Below, in pieces: positions 43,431 through 55,900 of a DNA stretch of 64,000 nucleotides; position 1 is the stretch's first letter; each line of letters starts with the position of its first letter. The notes below the pieces were generated by a model. The model saw only the letters and a program-made list of their open reading frames with translations, did no database searches and was not told the origin of the DNA. Source of the stretch: Microplitis mediator (taxonomy: Eukaryota; Arthropoda; Insecta; Hymenoptera; Braconidae); the NCBI RefSeq assembly GCF_029852145.1, contig NC_079977.1, positions 4,487,879 through 4,551,878 on the forward strand, written 5' to 3'. The position numbers and the translations under genes were made by a program.

Positions 43431-44337
43431 CATATTCAATAATAAAAACTTACTTATGCAGCTTACAGTTTTACTTTTGTAATAAAAAAAATCGTATGTG
43501 TTGTAATTATTGAACAAAAATTATATTTATGTCTAAAGTTACGTTTGAACTGAATCTATATATACTTATACGCAATTTTTTTCCCGCACGATTTTGCCAT
43601 TAATAAAAAAGCTTAAAAAAATTATGTGACAATGAGTCATTGGATGCACACCAAAGTTTCCACTATTTTTTTTATTTATTTATTTATTTTTTTTTTTTTG
43701 TGATAAAGAAATAATATAATTTATCATCAAGGAAAATTCCCAAGAAAATTTCAAAAACAAATGACTCAGCAGGCAGCTTAAAAACTTAGCTATGAATTTT
43801 GTTAAGCTTCAGAATATTTAATTGATATCTAACCGACTAGATAATTAAGAGTTCATATATATTACACACATATATTAATTAAGTGTAATGAAGAATTTAA
43901 ATACTTACAATTACTGGAATTCTTCAGAACAAAGCCGAGTAATCCCGAGTCAAAATTAAAAAACTAGATTCAGCCTCCAAATTCTACTCGAGGGTAAGGA
44001 GGCTGAAATTAGTTTTTTAGATAAGCCCAAGCTGTACAACGAAACCTTAATTTCAGCCTAAACTTGGTATTTTTGTCCGCTTTTACCAAGTTTAGGCTGA
44101 AATTAGTATTACAGAACCCTAAAATGACCCTCCAAAGCCTACAATTTGAATCAGGTGCGGGGAAAGAAGGGAAAGGAGAAGGAATGGAAATCAAAATGGC
44201 TGCCGGGAGCGGGAAAAATTTAAAATTTTAAAATTATTTTTTTATTTATTAATTATAATTTTCAGAAATTTGAACAAAATATAACTAAAATTATCAAATT
44301 ACTTTAGAAAGAGAAGACGCAAAAATTGAGCCATTTC

Positions 44338-44340
<3 letters not shown>

Positions 44341-44369
<29 letters not shown>

Positions 44370-44545
44370 GATGATGCATCAGATTTTCGATCATATTAAT
44401 TTCTAACCGAGTCGAAATTTTTAATTTAGGGAAAAAACGCTATAAATATCAACCGAACGCACACGATTCAGTGGGATTCGAACCCGGGACCTAACGAACG
44501 AAAGACCGACGCTTTAACGACTAGGCTACGCTACCGACAGTGACT
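44341..44545 (-). mobile_element. tRNA-derived SINE with poly(A) tail
   Basis: The minus strand begins GTCGGTAGCGTAGCCTAGTC. The A-box-like TAGCCTAGTCGTTAAAGCG and B-box GGTTCGAATCC lie ~40 bp apart, in a head resembling a tRNA. After ~90 bp of body it ends in a run of about 28 A (44341-44370). The long pure A run suggests a young insertion. No target duplication could be assigned. Confidence 0.7.
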
Positions 44546-44925
44546 GCTAAGTTTACTTGTGCTATATGAGATTGTAAGGATAACTCACTTTTGAAACAGC
44601 AAAATATAATTGAAAATCTATTATTAGTAATAACAAAAAAATTTCTTATTTTTTTTTCGTGTGCTATATAATCCTGCGTGTAAGTAATTGTGATATGTGT
44701 AATTTTGGTTATATAGTTATGTATAAAATTATTTAAAAAATATATAGGCTCTATATATGGCCATGTACCCCCATGAAAAAAATTTATAGAAAAAATATAT
44801 TTTTCATATTCAAAAATGTATTAAAAATATATCTTAGAATATGTAAAAAATACATGTATAAAAATATATTTGTAAATATAACAAAAATATAGGTATGGTG
44901 AGATAAAAAAATATATTCGTAATAG

Positions 44926-45690
44926 GGGAGGGTGGGGCAGAGCGGCCCCCCTAAGCCAATTATTATTTTTTGTGGCTTTCAACCATAAGATCACTTTACT
45001 TTTGTCCTATTTCGAACAAATTTATGGACATTTTGCCAAAATTCTGAAAATTTTTTTTTTTTTGTGGGGCAGAGCGGCCCCCCTTCAAAAAGTGATAAAA
45101 AAATTTTTTTTTTCGTTTTTTTTTTTTTTAAATTGTTTTCATCATTAAGAATGTATTTCTTTCTCTTGACAACTATTTTTGGTTTTATATTACTCGAAAA
45201 AAATTTTTTAAAGCGTAAAAAATCGTTCACTCTCGATTACCTTAATTACTAATTGTTATTTAATAAAAAAAAAAATCGATTCTATAATTTTACTTTATTT
45301 CAAAAATTTATCACCTAAAAAAAAAAATTTAATTTTTATGAATTTTTAGTGACCAAATTTGCCTCTTACATAGAGAAACGGCCGAAAAATATGAAAAAAT
45401 AATTTTTTCGAAAGTTTCGGCTGGTCCATTTTGCCCCAGGTGTTATGCGTAGGGCTAGAAATGTGGAATTATGATAATTTTTTTTTAATTTGACGATAAA
45501 AATATGAAAAAATCACTTTTTCAAAATTTTAGGCTTGTCCATTTTGCCCCAAATGTTATGCGTAGGGGTAAAAATGCGCAAACATATCGGATTTATAGTA
45601 ATTAGTCGAAAAAAAAAAAAATTTTTTTTTGGTCAAAATTTCAGGGGGGCCGCTCTGCCCCATGGGGGCCACTCTGCCCCACCCTCCCCT
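44926..45690. mobile_element. TA-flanked GGGGAGGGTGGGGC MITE
   Basis: TAGGGGAGGGTGGGGCAGAG ... CTCTGCCCCACCCTCCCCTA, flanked by TA. Inner GGCCCATTTTGCCCC words repeat. Mariner-type TA target use is inferred from this and from 50550-51441. The open frames inside are poly-K/poly-F artefacts. Confidence 0.75.
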
Positions 45691-46358
45691 ATATTTTAAA
45701 TTTATAAAAAATATAATTATCAAAATATTAAAAAATTATATAAAAATATGTTTTTCTGTTAATCAACAACATAGAAAAAGAAATATAAAAAGTTTATGTA
45801 AAAAACATATTTTTTATATGTTTTTCCTTACATTGTTGATTAACAATTGTAGATTGACGAAATTCTATGTTCCATGAAATCGTAAAATTAACCTACTTAT
45901 ACTCTTAGTAGGCTGAAGTACCGAAAAATAGGGTTTTAAAGCGATCTTAGGTTTTGGAGGTTGAAAATATTATTCTAAAACACGAATTTCGGCCTCCATA
46001 CCCTAGTTTGAGTATAGTGAGGGTCAAAATAGTATTTCACATTCAGCGGTAGGTACAACATCAAAAGAAATGAGGTTTTTGAGGCTCGAATTAGTGTTTT
46101 AATTTTGACTCGGGAATTTTTGGAATAGTCATAGATTTAATTGATTTTCAAATGCTATGTGATTAAAGAAATCACATTCTTTATACCTTTATTATTATCT
46201 ATTGCAACCAATAAAAAAGTTCGATTAATCACGTGGAAATGCCTTGAGGTATTTAAAGAATTAATAGTTTTGAAATTGATAAAACTTAATGGATCTCTAG
46301 ATCTAGAAGGATAAAGCACGAGGTCTGAAGATTGATATATATATCATATACTTACATA

Positions 46359-46609
46359 CATACACAGAAAAAAAGGATTTCTTGGCGCAAAAAATTTTTT
46401 CTTGTTCTAAGAAAATTTTTACTTGACTCAAGAAATTTTTTATATCATAAAGTGAAAACAAAACTTTTCTTGGGATAAGAAAAAATTTTCTCGGAACAAG
46501 AAAAAAATTTTTTAGGCGAGAAAAAAATTCTTGAGCCAAGAAAAATTTTTGTCTTCAATTCATAATACAAAATATTTCTTGCGCCAAGAAATTCTTTTTT
46601 TCTGTGTAT
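46359..46609. mobile_element. CATACACAGAAAAAAAGG foldback MITE
   Basis: CATACACAGAAAAAAAGG...TTTCTTGGCGC and its complement GCGCCAAGAAATTC...TTCTGTGTATG. Copy B (51525-51545) lacks it. Related pieces lie at 40220-40376, 54750-54872 and 55268-55537. Confidence 0.8.
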
Positions 46610-47241
46610 GTATATTAACATATATGAGCTGAGTATTTCAAAATACATGCTCCTGATAACCATTTTAGTATTAGATAAATACAAAATAGTTTTTAAAAAC
46701 ATGTGAAAAAATAAAGAAATAAATAAAACGCTTTATTAGAAAAATCTGATAGGACAAATATACACATAAAATCTCTGAGGATCAATAATCAGATTTTACA
46801 TGTATATTTGTGGATATTTTTGTATTTTTTATCGGAATTAACGAGATCTTTCTAGTAGGGACAAGCAATTTTTTAAGGAGCCGTTTTGAGTAATGAACGG
46901 AAAAACCCCAAAGTCATAAAATAAAATGTGATATTGGGCCCTATCCAAAAGTTCCTGTAGAATCGATTAAAAAAAATCCATCACCGTCTCAAAAAATCTT
47001 TAGAATATCCATCGAAAGAGTGTAGAAAACCAGGACTTGTCACTATTTAAGAAAATCCATAGAAAATCCAAAAATTTCTCAGGGCAAGTAAAAAATTTTG
47101 GCGCCAAGAGATTGGCAAAACCTCCATTTACTGTATAAGTACAATAAAGACAGTTCCGTTCGTCCACCCAAGTGCGAGAGAGAAAAAAATGCAAACTCTT
47201 TTTAATAAAAAAAAGAAGTTATGTAAAATTTTATACATTAC

Positions 47242-47875
47242 CACAATCATATGTGAACCCATTTGATAAAGAGCAATAGCTGCTCGATTATCGTAATTGT
47301 GGTACAATGTGAAATTTTTAAATTCCGGAACAAACTAAATAATTGTAAAAATGAAGTATAAATTATGCATTGTAAGTACAAAAAGAAATATATACATATA
47401 TATTCAAATTTAAATTCTATTTGCATAAAATTTTTGTATTACGTCTCCTAGTTTTTTAGTCTCCTCATTATTCCAATGATCACGATTATCTCCACGTCCT
47501 CTTCGAGCAAAAGTAATTGGTGTATCAGGATTAATTAACATTTGCTCAGTTTTATTCAATTCCATTCTAAAAAGACCTGGCAGCTCAGGATTTTTCATTA
47601 TAAATTTCAATGTATTTCCTGTTGCCTCTATTTCAGATATTTCAACAAATACGCAACTTACAACTGTAATTATATAAATTGGAAGATAATAAATTATTTC
47701 AATAGCAATAATGTAAAATGAATAATAAATTTATAAATTTACCCTGCAAATCATAGGCTATCATATTATTATCCGTTATCGCGGCACATTTATTGTTTTC
47801 ATCCTTATAAAACATCGCATTTGTATTGATAATACAAAATGCACATAAAAATAGTGCGTTGATGATAAGTTTCAT
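47242..47875 (-). pseudogene. Duplicated exons 1-3 of the secreted-protein gene
   Basis: Exons 47743-47875, 47443-47663 and 47242-47334 keep every splice border and the frame of the complete gene. The signal peptide is MKLIINALFLCAFCIINTNA. Substitutions include RFRMELTK to LFRMELNK, GDDRD to GDNRD and YRMGSRM to YQMGSHM. Exons 4-11 are not duplicated. Alone this is a fragment, but since it lies upstream on the same strand its exon 3 could splice to exon 4 of the complete gene and act as an alternative 5' end. Confidence 0.6.
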
Positions 47876-48189
47876 CTTTCTTGCTTTTGTTTGCTGCTGT
47901 ATGGTGATACTCCTCAATAACTAAAATATTAAAATTATTTATAAAAATCTCATAGGGATGCAATATAAACATACAGACTGATAAAAAAAATAACTTCTGT
48001 AAAATAATATTTCTTTAGTTGATCAGTAAGAAAGAAGGAGAAATGACCAGGGTATGATGGGTAAGCTCGTAAATTTTATAGAAAAAAATTTGATTTTTCA
48101 TTGCTTATGCATGAAATTAAAATTTTTATTTCGATTTATTAAACTATTTCATTTTGACCTGATAAATTTTTTTTATATTTATAACTTCT

Positions 48190-48505
48190 AATTCTAAACG
48201 AATATTTACGTGGGCTTTTAACATTTTTTTGTCGGAAATTCACCGCTCTACAAAAAAGGTCTCTATAATTTTTTTGATAAATTCAACCGTTTAAGAGATA
48301 TTTAAGCTCGAAAAAAGAGAAATTTTTTATATCATCAGAGCAAGATTTTGTGTTGGTTTGTGAAACTTTTCTTTTAACTTAAAGCTTAAATATTTCTTAA
48401 ACGGTTGAGTTTATCAAAAAAATTATAGAGACCTTTTTTGTAGAGTGGTAAATTTCCGACAAAAAAATGTTAAAAGCCTACGTAAATATTCGTTTGCTGG
48501 AGAGT
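48190..48505. mobile_element. Large palindromic element in copy B
   Basis: GAATATTTACGTGGGCTTTT ... CTCTACAAAAAAGGTCTCTA is matched in reverse by TAGAGACCTTTTTTGTAGAG ... CCTACGTAAATATTCG, with arms of ~130 bp and a short loop. Diverged repeats of the same sense continue to about 48800. Confidence 0.65.
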
Positions 48506-49358
48506 TATAGAATTTTAATCGAAAAACATTCATTTTTAAATCTATCAACTTTGAGCTTCGATATCACTCAAATGGTTGGATTTAGGGAAAAAGTGTTGGA
48601 TACCTTTTTTGAAGAGCAATAAATTTCCTACAAGAAAGTTTACAGCGCTTAATTTTATGTCTAGGTGTTAGAGAGTTATAAAATTTCAAACAAAAACGCA
48701 AATTTTTTTAAACAAATCTAACTTTGACTTTCAATATCTCTTAAACAGTTGGATTCACGAAAAAAACATAAGAGACCTTCTTTGAAGAGCGGGAAATTTC
48801 CTACAAAAATGTGTATTAGTCATTACTGTGCACTCATTTTTAAGCAAGTAATTACATTTTTCTCATTGTACTGAAATGAGAATGTATCATTACTTAGGCA
48901 GGGTTAAACGGCATTAGAATAAACTTTTTTATTTTTTTTTATTATTTTTGGATCACAAATATATGATTTATATCATACCCAAGTAATAAAATCTAATTTG
49001 GTAAATAACGGACACTCTAATATAGATATACAGTTTGCATGGAGTGGCTGCTTCTCAATTCTTTTCAATCAGTATTTTTAACCAGGGTATAGAAAGTATT
49101 CAAAAAGATTCAATTCTCATCTTTTTCAATACTTTTCAATGAATATTTTTAATCAGGGTTCTTATTACCAGAGGTTTGTGAATAGTTCGAACTTACGAAT
49201 TATTGGTATTGAATCGAATCGAACAATTCGAATTTCCGAATAATTCATGAGTATTCGTAAATTATTTTAATTTCGCTTTTGAACGACTTAACAATATAAT
49301 ATTTTTTGCAATGATTCAAATTTTTGTCAGAGAAGAACTTAGACACAAATCTACAATA

Positions 49359-49790
49359 TTATTTTAATTGTTTTTCTAGTATATAGCCGTAGTAACGGCC
49401 TTTTACACTTTTTGAATTTATATCGCAAATGCTTTACTTCTCTTTCTGCCTTCATTGTGCGGCTGTGGGCCGACTTGTGCTTATACTGTACTGCATCATT
49501 ACGGTGATGCCCTACAACCTTCCTTGTGCAATAAAGGTGTAGTGGCGTAGGGAAACCACAGAGAAAACCTAGCCAGTACACTTTCGGTTTGGGTGAAGCT
49601 CCAGTGATCGATAAAATTCCCATTTTACCGATCACTGGATCTTCATCCCGCGCCTAACGGTCAGAGACCTTCGTTCGAACCCAACGCGTGGCTAAACGAT
49701 CACCCAGCCAAGTAGTGGCCATGCTCAATGCTACTTAATTTCGGTGATCGCCCGAGCCACGCGCGTGCCGAACGGCTGCCTCAGCCGCTT
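49359..49790 (-). mobile_element. 5S-rRNA-derived SINE (SINE3-type) with target duplication
   Basis: A 432-bp element whose minus-strand head (about 49770-49670) is a diverged 5S rRNA: GGGCGATCACCGAAATTAAG, then GGCCACTACTTGGCTGGGTG. The internal Pol III control region is recognisable. The 3' end is A-rich (AAAACAATTAAAATAAT). The 15-bp repeat CACAAATCTACAATA stands on both sides (49344-49358 and 49791-49805). Copy A lacks the element, so it arrived after the duplication. Confidence 0.85.
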
Positions 49791-50549
49791 CACAAATCTA
49801 CAATAAAGATTACTTTTGGTTACTTTATAAAACTAAGCTCTCCACTAAATAAAAATAGAATATTTGAAAGCTGATCGGAATTTTCTCGTTTCGAATATAA
49901 TTGTATAATCATTCATTATAATTAAAGCTTTTTATTGTTCGAAATAATTTTTAAATTTCAAAATCATAAAAAGCATAAAATTTTATTAAGATAAAAAAAA
50001 TTTCATTAGCTCATTCTATTTGAAATTACTTAGAAAATAAATATTTGAAGTCAAGAATGAGAAAAAAAACTCATAGCGCGGGTGCTGAAGGGTTAATAAA
50101 AAAAAACATTCAAAAATTATATGTGACAATGAATCATTGGATGCACACTAAAGCTCAAAGTATTTGTTTATTTATTTTTTTTTTTGATAAATAAATAATA
50201 TAATTTATCATCGAGAAAAATTCCCAAGAAAATTTCAAAAACAAATGACTCAGCAGGCCGCTTAAAAACTTTGCTATAAATTTTGTTAAGCTTTAAGATA
50301 TTTAATTGATATCTAACCGACTAGACAATTAAGGGTTCATATATTAATTAAGTGTAATAAAGAATTTAAATACTTACAATTGCTGGAATTCTTCAAAACA
50401 AAGTCGAGTAATTATTAGAATAGTCGTAGAATTAATTCAGATTTTCGAATGCTATGTGAACAAGAAATCACGTTCTTTTATACGGTTATTATTATCTGTT
50501 GCAGCCAATAAAAAAAGTTCGTTTGATCACGTGGAAATGCCTTGAGGTA

Positions 50550-51441
50550 AGGAAGACCGGGGTAAGGCGGCCCCTCTAAGCCGATTATTAGTTTTTGTGG
50601 CTTTCAACCACCAGATCACTTTACTTTTGTTCTATTTTGAACAAATTTATGGACATGTTGCCGAAACTCTGAAAAGAAAATTATTTTTTTTGGGCAAAGA
50701 GGCCCCCCTCTAAAAAATGATAATTTTTTTTTTTTTTTTAATTGTTTTTATCATTAAAAATGTATTTATTTCTCTTGACAACTAGTTTTATTTTTGTATT
50801 ACTCAGAAAAAAATTTTCAATCACTAATCATTATATAATTAATAAAAAAAAAAAAAATCAATATTTCTTATTTGTCATTATTTTTAAGCTAAAAAAAACG
50901 TGTTTTTAATTGTTTAGATAGCAGATAATTTTTCTATATTTGAAAAATATGATACTGAAGTTAGCCAACGTCTAATAATTTTTGAATTTTTTTTTAAAAC
51001 AGTAAATCATAAAAAAAAAATATTTGATAAAATTGCACCTACAGTTTTTAAATTTTCTACAGGTGTATGTTTTTATTTTTCTAATTCATTTGGTGAAAAA
51101 AAAATCCAAAAATTTTTAATTGTCTGTTAATTTCTGGATCATTAAAAAATTTTATCAATTAAAAAAATTGTTATTATTTTCAAATACTTTTGGTGGCCAA
51201 GTTTGCCCCAGCTATAGAAAATCAGCCGAAAAATGGATAAATATATTAAATTTTTTTTAATTTGATGATAAAAATGTGAAAAATTCATTTTTTCATAATT
51301 TTCGGCTGGTCCATTTTGCCCCGGATGTCATGCGTAGGGCTAAAAATACGCAAATGAATCGAGTTTATGGTAATTAGACGAAAAAAAAAAAATTTTTTTT
51401 GATCAAAATTTAAGGGGGGCCACCTTGCCCCGGTCTCCGCT
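50550..51441. mobile_element. GACCGGGGTAAGGCGGCCCC MITE with TA duplication
   Basis: Copy A reads CCTTGAGGTATTTAAA; copy B has TA + element + TA at this point. Ends AGGAAGACCGGGGTAAGGCG and complement ACCTTGCCCCGGTCTCCGC. A GAAGTTAGCC...TGTCTGTTAATTTC-type foldback (50950-51140) is nested inside. Confidence 0.85.
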
Positions 51442-51939
51442 ATTTAAAAAATTAATAGTTTTGAAATTTATAATACTTAATGGATTCTAGATCTATAGAA
51501 GCATATAACACTCAAGGTCTGAAGATATATATATAAATATACGAGCTGAGTATTTCAAAATACATACTCCTGATAACCATTTTAGTAGTTGATAGATACA
51601 AAATAGTTTTTAAAAACATGTTAAAAAAACAAAAATAAATAAATAAAACGCTATTAGAAAAATCTAATAATATGACAAATATACACATAAAATCTCTGGG
51701 GATCGATAATCAAATTTTATATGTATATTTGTGGATATTTTTGTATTTTCTATCAGAATTTACGAGATCTTTCTAGTAGGGGCAAGCAGTTTTTTGATGA
51801 GCCGTTTTGAGTAATGAACAGAAAAACCCCCAAGTCATAAAATAAAATGTGATATTGGACCCTATCCAAGTTCCTGTAGAATCGATTTAAAAAAATCCAT
51901 CACTGTTTCAAAAAATCTATAGAAAATTTCCCATTTGGA

Positions 51940-52060
51940 AAATCCACATAGAAAATCGGGTACCAGGATTCCCATATAGGAAATTTACATAGGAAATCAT
52001 GGATACCAGGATTTCCATATGGAAAATTAAGATAGAAAATCCATAGAAAATTTTTAGAAT
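51940..52060. repeat. Short tandem repeats of the CCCATATGGAAAATCC type
   Basis: Three to four ~50-bp repeats (GGATACCAGGATTTCCATAT and variants), the same family as 53560-54245. Confidence 0.6.
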
Positions 52061-52125
52061 ACCCATCGAAAGAGTGTAGAAAACCAGGACGTCATCGTTT
52101 AAGAAAATCCATAGGAAATCCGTAG

Positions 52126-52906
52126 AAAATGTATAGAAATGCAGAAAAATGTTAATTAAGTTTCCTGAAAATTATTTTAAACACTGACTTTTCAAAAAGA
52201 TATGCGCAGAAAAGTACATCTACATTTGCGCATGCGCGAAAAAAATTTTCCAATGAAAACGACCACGGATGCTAAAATTTGAAAGTGAAAAAATATGTTG
52301 TCATCCTCAGCATTGCATTGACTACTCGAAAACGGCGTATACATAAAATTTCTGACAGTACACTTAATTATGTATCTTTTCATTAAATAATAAAATCACC
52401 GATCGAGCCAACGTTATGTTCAAAATTTAAATATTTGTCTTAAGGGATCGCTCCCTCCCAAGCAGCACAGAACTTTAAGATGTCAAATTGTTGTCTTATG
52501 AAAAGACAAATTTTATTTTGTCTCAGCCAAGTTTCTTTCCATAAATAAGACGTACAGTTTTCGGTCCTAGGAGTCATAGAAAATTCATTTTCTTTTTCCC
52601 GTCTCAAGTAATCTCGTAATTACCAAAATCGGCTTCCAATTTCAAAATCTTTTGCCCGAAAAATTTTTAGAAATCGATTTCTGATAAAATTTATTTTTCT
52701 CAGTCACTGGGTTTTGAAATTGGGCAGCCGTAAAATTTAATTTAATTTTCCAGATTAAAAAAATATGTAAAACTTTTGTGTATTTAAAAATGTAATTATC
52801 TGGAAGATATTTTAATATTTAATAAATAATTACAGGTACAAAATTTTATATCAATCAATTTTAAAAAATATACAGTTATTATTATTATTATTATTATTAA
52901 TTAATA
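52126..52906. other. Intergenic DNA 3' of ARL13B
   Basis: No gene is seen. A CCCAAGCAGCACAGAA piece at 52457 belongs to the CCCAAGCGGCAC family. A TTATTATTATT microsatellite is near 52875. Confidence 0.4.
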
Positions 52907-55900
52907 TTACTTATTATTAAGCACTTGTCCGGGTAAATTAGGCATCACAAATACATCAGCTCGTTGCGGAGCAGCAGGAGCTGTAAACGGCCGGACTTGA
53001 GGTGTTGAGCTTTCATTGGTATCCTGAGACATCAAATTAATTGGATCCAATGCCAGAAATGAAACTCTGTCGTCAGCTTCGTTACTTAAATATTCTATAT
53101 CGTTAACTTTATTATTTATCTCTCCCTCAGACAACGGGGCGGTTTTGTTTTTGACTAGAAATTTTTTTATCGTAAATCCATTTTTGTTATTAACATCTGG
53201 AATAATTAATACATTAAATATAATTGGTATCAAATACCTGAGTAACTGATTAATACATTTCTGACAGTATTCGAAATTTAATAGTAAAGAAAACACTTAC
53301 GATTATTTTTACTCGATAGATTTTTATCTGAACTAGAAATCACTAATTCATTTATTGGTTTGAAGGGATTAGATCTGATTGATGTATAAGATGGAGTGAT
53401 TGATGACACTGATGGTCTTTTTTGTACATGATTATTTATTGGCACGACAACTGATTGAGAAGCTTTTATTCGATTATTTAATTCGGTATAATTTTTTGAT
53501 ATCGTATCTAACAGCCATCTGTAAATATAATTTTTAATTTTAGCCTATCAAAAAAATTCATGTGGGATTGCATGGGAGCCTATAGGAATCCATATAGAAA
53601 AGTATGGATTTATGTGAAAATCCATAGAAATTAATATAGGAGTGTATGGATTTATTTAAGAATTCCTGTAAGAAACCATGAGTACTTGGATTCCCATATG
53701 GAAAATCCACCTAGAAAATTGGGTACCAGGATTCCCATATAGGAAATTCACATAAGAAACCATGGATACCAGAATTTCCATATGGAAAATTCAGATATGA
53801 AACCATGGATACCAAGATTCCCACATAGGAAACTAGTTACCTGGATTTCCATATGGAAAATCCACACAGAAAATCGGGTACCAGGATTTTCATATAGAAA
53901 ATTCACATAGGAAACCATGGATACCAAGATTCCTATATGGGAAACTCACATAGGAAACTAGTTACCTGGGTTTCCATATGGGAAATCCACACAGAAAATT
54001 GTGGGTACTTGGATTCCCGTATGAGAAATCCACATAGAAAACTGTGGCCACGTGAATTTCTATACAGAAAATTCACTTAGGAAACTGGATATCTAAATTT
54101 CCATATGGGAAATCTATATAGGAAACCATGGATACCAGGATTTCCATATGGGAAACTCACATAGGAAACCAAGGGTACGTGGATTCCCACAAGGGAAATC
54201 CATATAGGAAATTGTGATTACGTAGATTCCCATATGGATTTTTTTTATAGGGTATTTATTCATATTTTTTAATAAAAATCCATATAAAAATAACATTTTA
54301 CATAAATATCAAATACTTACTTGAAACCATTTATAATTCCCATGGTATTTTGTTTGTAATATTCCTGTGTAATTACACACGAGCAAGTTTCAACTCTAGT
54401 TGGACATCGCATCGAATTAGCGGCATGTTCAACGTCCAAATTTTCCACAAGATCTAATTCATCAATTGCACCAGTTACGTCTTGTTTATTTGCTAGTCTA
54501 AAAATTTAACAATTATTAATCTATCTAATTAAAATTATCTCAACTAATTCAATACCATCTGTGCTTTAAACCGTGCTATAGAAAATTAAAATTATTTTAT
54601 TGCTACAAATAAAAATAATTACAAGTAGTTTTCATTTTATTTATTTTAAATATTTTAATTAGTGTGCGATAATGGTGATGAGCTTCAAGTTGACCCTAGC
54701 GAATTCAATAATAATTTATTTTTTCGTCTATTTTTTACATAAAAGAAAAAAGTAATAAAATGTTTCAATTTTTTTTTGGTCCAAGAAAATTTTTGTTTTC
54801 ATTTTTTAATACAAAAAATTTCTTTAGAAAAAGTGAAAAGTTTTTGCGGCAAGAAATCTTTTTTTCTGTGAAGTTTAATAATCTATATTATTAAGAGAAT
54901 AAGGAAAATTTTGTTCCCGCCATATCTATATGATAGATTTAGTTAATTTTATTGAAATAGGTATCATTAGATAGGTCTTGACTTGAATTTGTGCCTTTTC
55001 ATAATTTAAACTCTTTTTAATTGCCAAGTATTGAGATAAATAGATTTATCTATATCATTCGACTTACATTAAAATTACGCGGGAAAAAAGACGATCGTAT
55101 TTATTTTCTTTAAATAAATCAATACTTTAATTATTCTGTCACTAAATATGACTGAATGTCACTGAATTTATAGCTATATTATTTATATCGCGTTACTTAT
55201 TCCAAAATGACAGATTTTTATGCTCCCTTTTGGTTTTAGGAAGCTTCTCAAAGCCAAAAAAGTGTGCATAGAAAAAAAAAGGATTCATTGACACAAAAAA
55301 TCTTTACTCGCCTAAAGAAAATTTTTACTTACCCCAATAAATTTTTTGCATTGTGAATTGAAAACAAAAATTTATTTAGAACTAGAAAAAATTACTTGGC
55401 GCAAGGAATTATTTCTTGACTAAAAAAATCTTTTCTCGCCCCAAGACAATTTTTGTATTTAATTGATAATGCATAAAATTTCTTGGTGCAAATTAAAATT
55501 TTGTTGCGACAAGAAATCCTTTTTCTCTGCGTGTTTTATAAATTTAGTAGTGATATTTGGACAGTCACGTAGTGACTGCAGGTTGCTCGTATTTTAAATT
55601 TAAATATAAATATGATAGGAATCCGGTATAAAAATTGACAGCAAAATTACAAATTATCGCAGAGTTTTTAAGTCAAACTGAATTCGCTAGGGAGGGATAA
55701 AAAACAAAAATAAAAATCTACAATATATAGGTATTTAAATATATAGAACTAATTCTCACAATAATATTGGTTTTCCTGCAATATGCTCATGTGATATTAA
55801 TTCTGCAAATACTAATTTATTTTCATTTAATCGTGATAAATTAGCAGCATCCACCACATATATTATACCATGTATCTATAAGAATTCATTTAAAAAGAAA

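Larger units (their letters stand above)
43943..46115. mobile_element. 2.2-kb TCCCGAGTCAAAATTAAAA-ended element
   Basis: Terminal inverted repeats TCCCGAGTCAAAATTAAAA (43943) and TTTTAATTTTGACTCGGGA (46115), with subterminal GGCTGAAATTAGT-type words. Copy B reads GAGTAATTATTAGAATAG at this place and is the empty site. There is no transposase. The tRNA-type SINE (44341-44545) and the GGGGAGGG MITE (44926-45690) are nested in it. Confidence 0.75.
40320..47069. repeat. Segmental duplication, copy A
   Basis: Direct duplicate of 47070-52125. Matched landmarks: AAATTTCTCAGGGCAAGTAA at 40325 and 47078; exons 1-3 of the secreted-protein gene; GAGTCATTGGATGCACACC at 43631 and its partner at 50131; CACGTGGAAATGCCTTGAGG at 46231 and 50529; GAAAGAGTGTAGAAAACCAG near 47013 and 52069. 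Copy A alone carries elements at 42484-42739, 43943-46115 and 46359-46609. Confidence 0.85.
47070..52125. repeat. Segmental duplication, copy B
   Basis: Duplicate of 40320-47069. Private insertions are a palindromic element at 48190-48505, the 5S-type SINE at 49359-49790 and the MITE at 50550-51441. The block at 49150-49920 is inverted relative to copy A. Confidence 0.85.

Noticed and set aside
44991..45252. Lys/Phe-rich frames on both strands
   Set aside because: Low-complexity poly-A/T inside a MITE.
49351..49635. 94-codon minus-strand frame
   Set aside because: It lies wholly inside the 5S-derived SINE.
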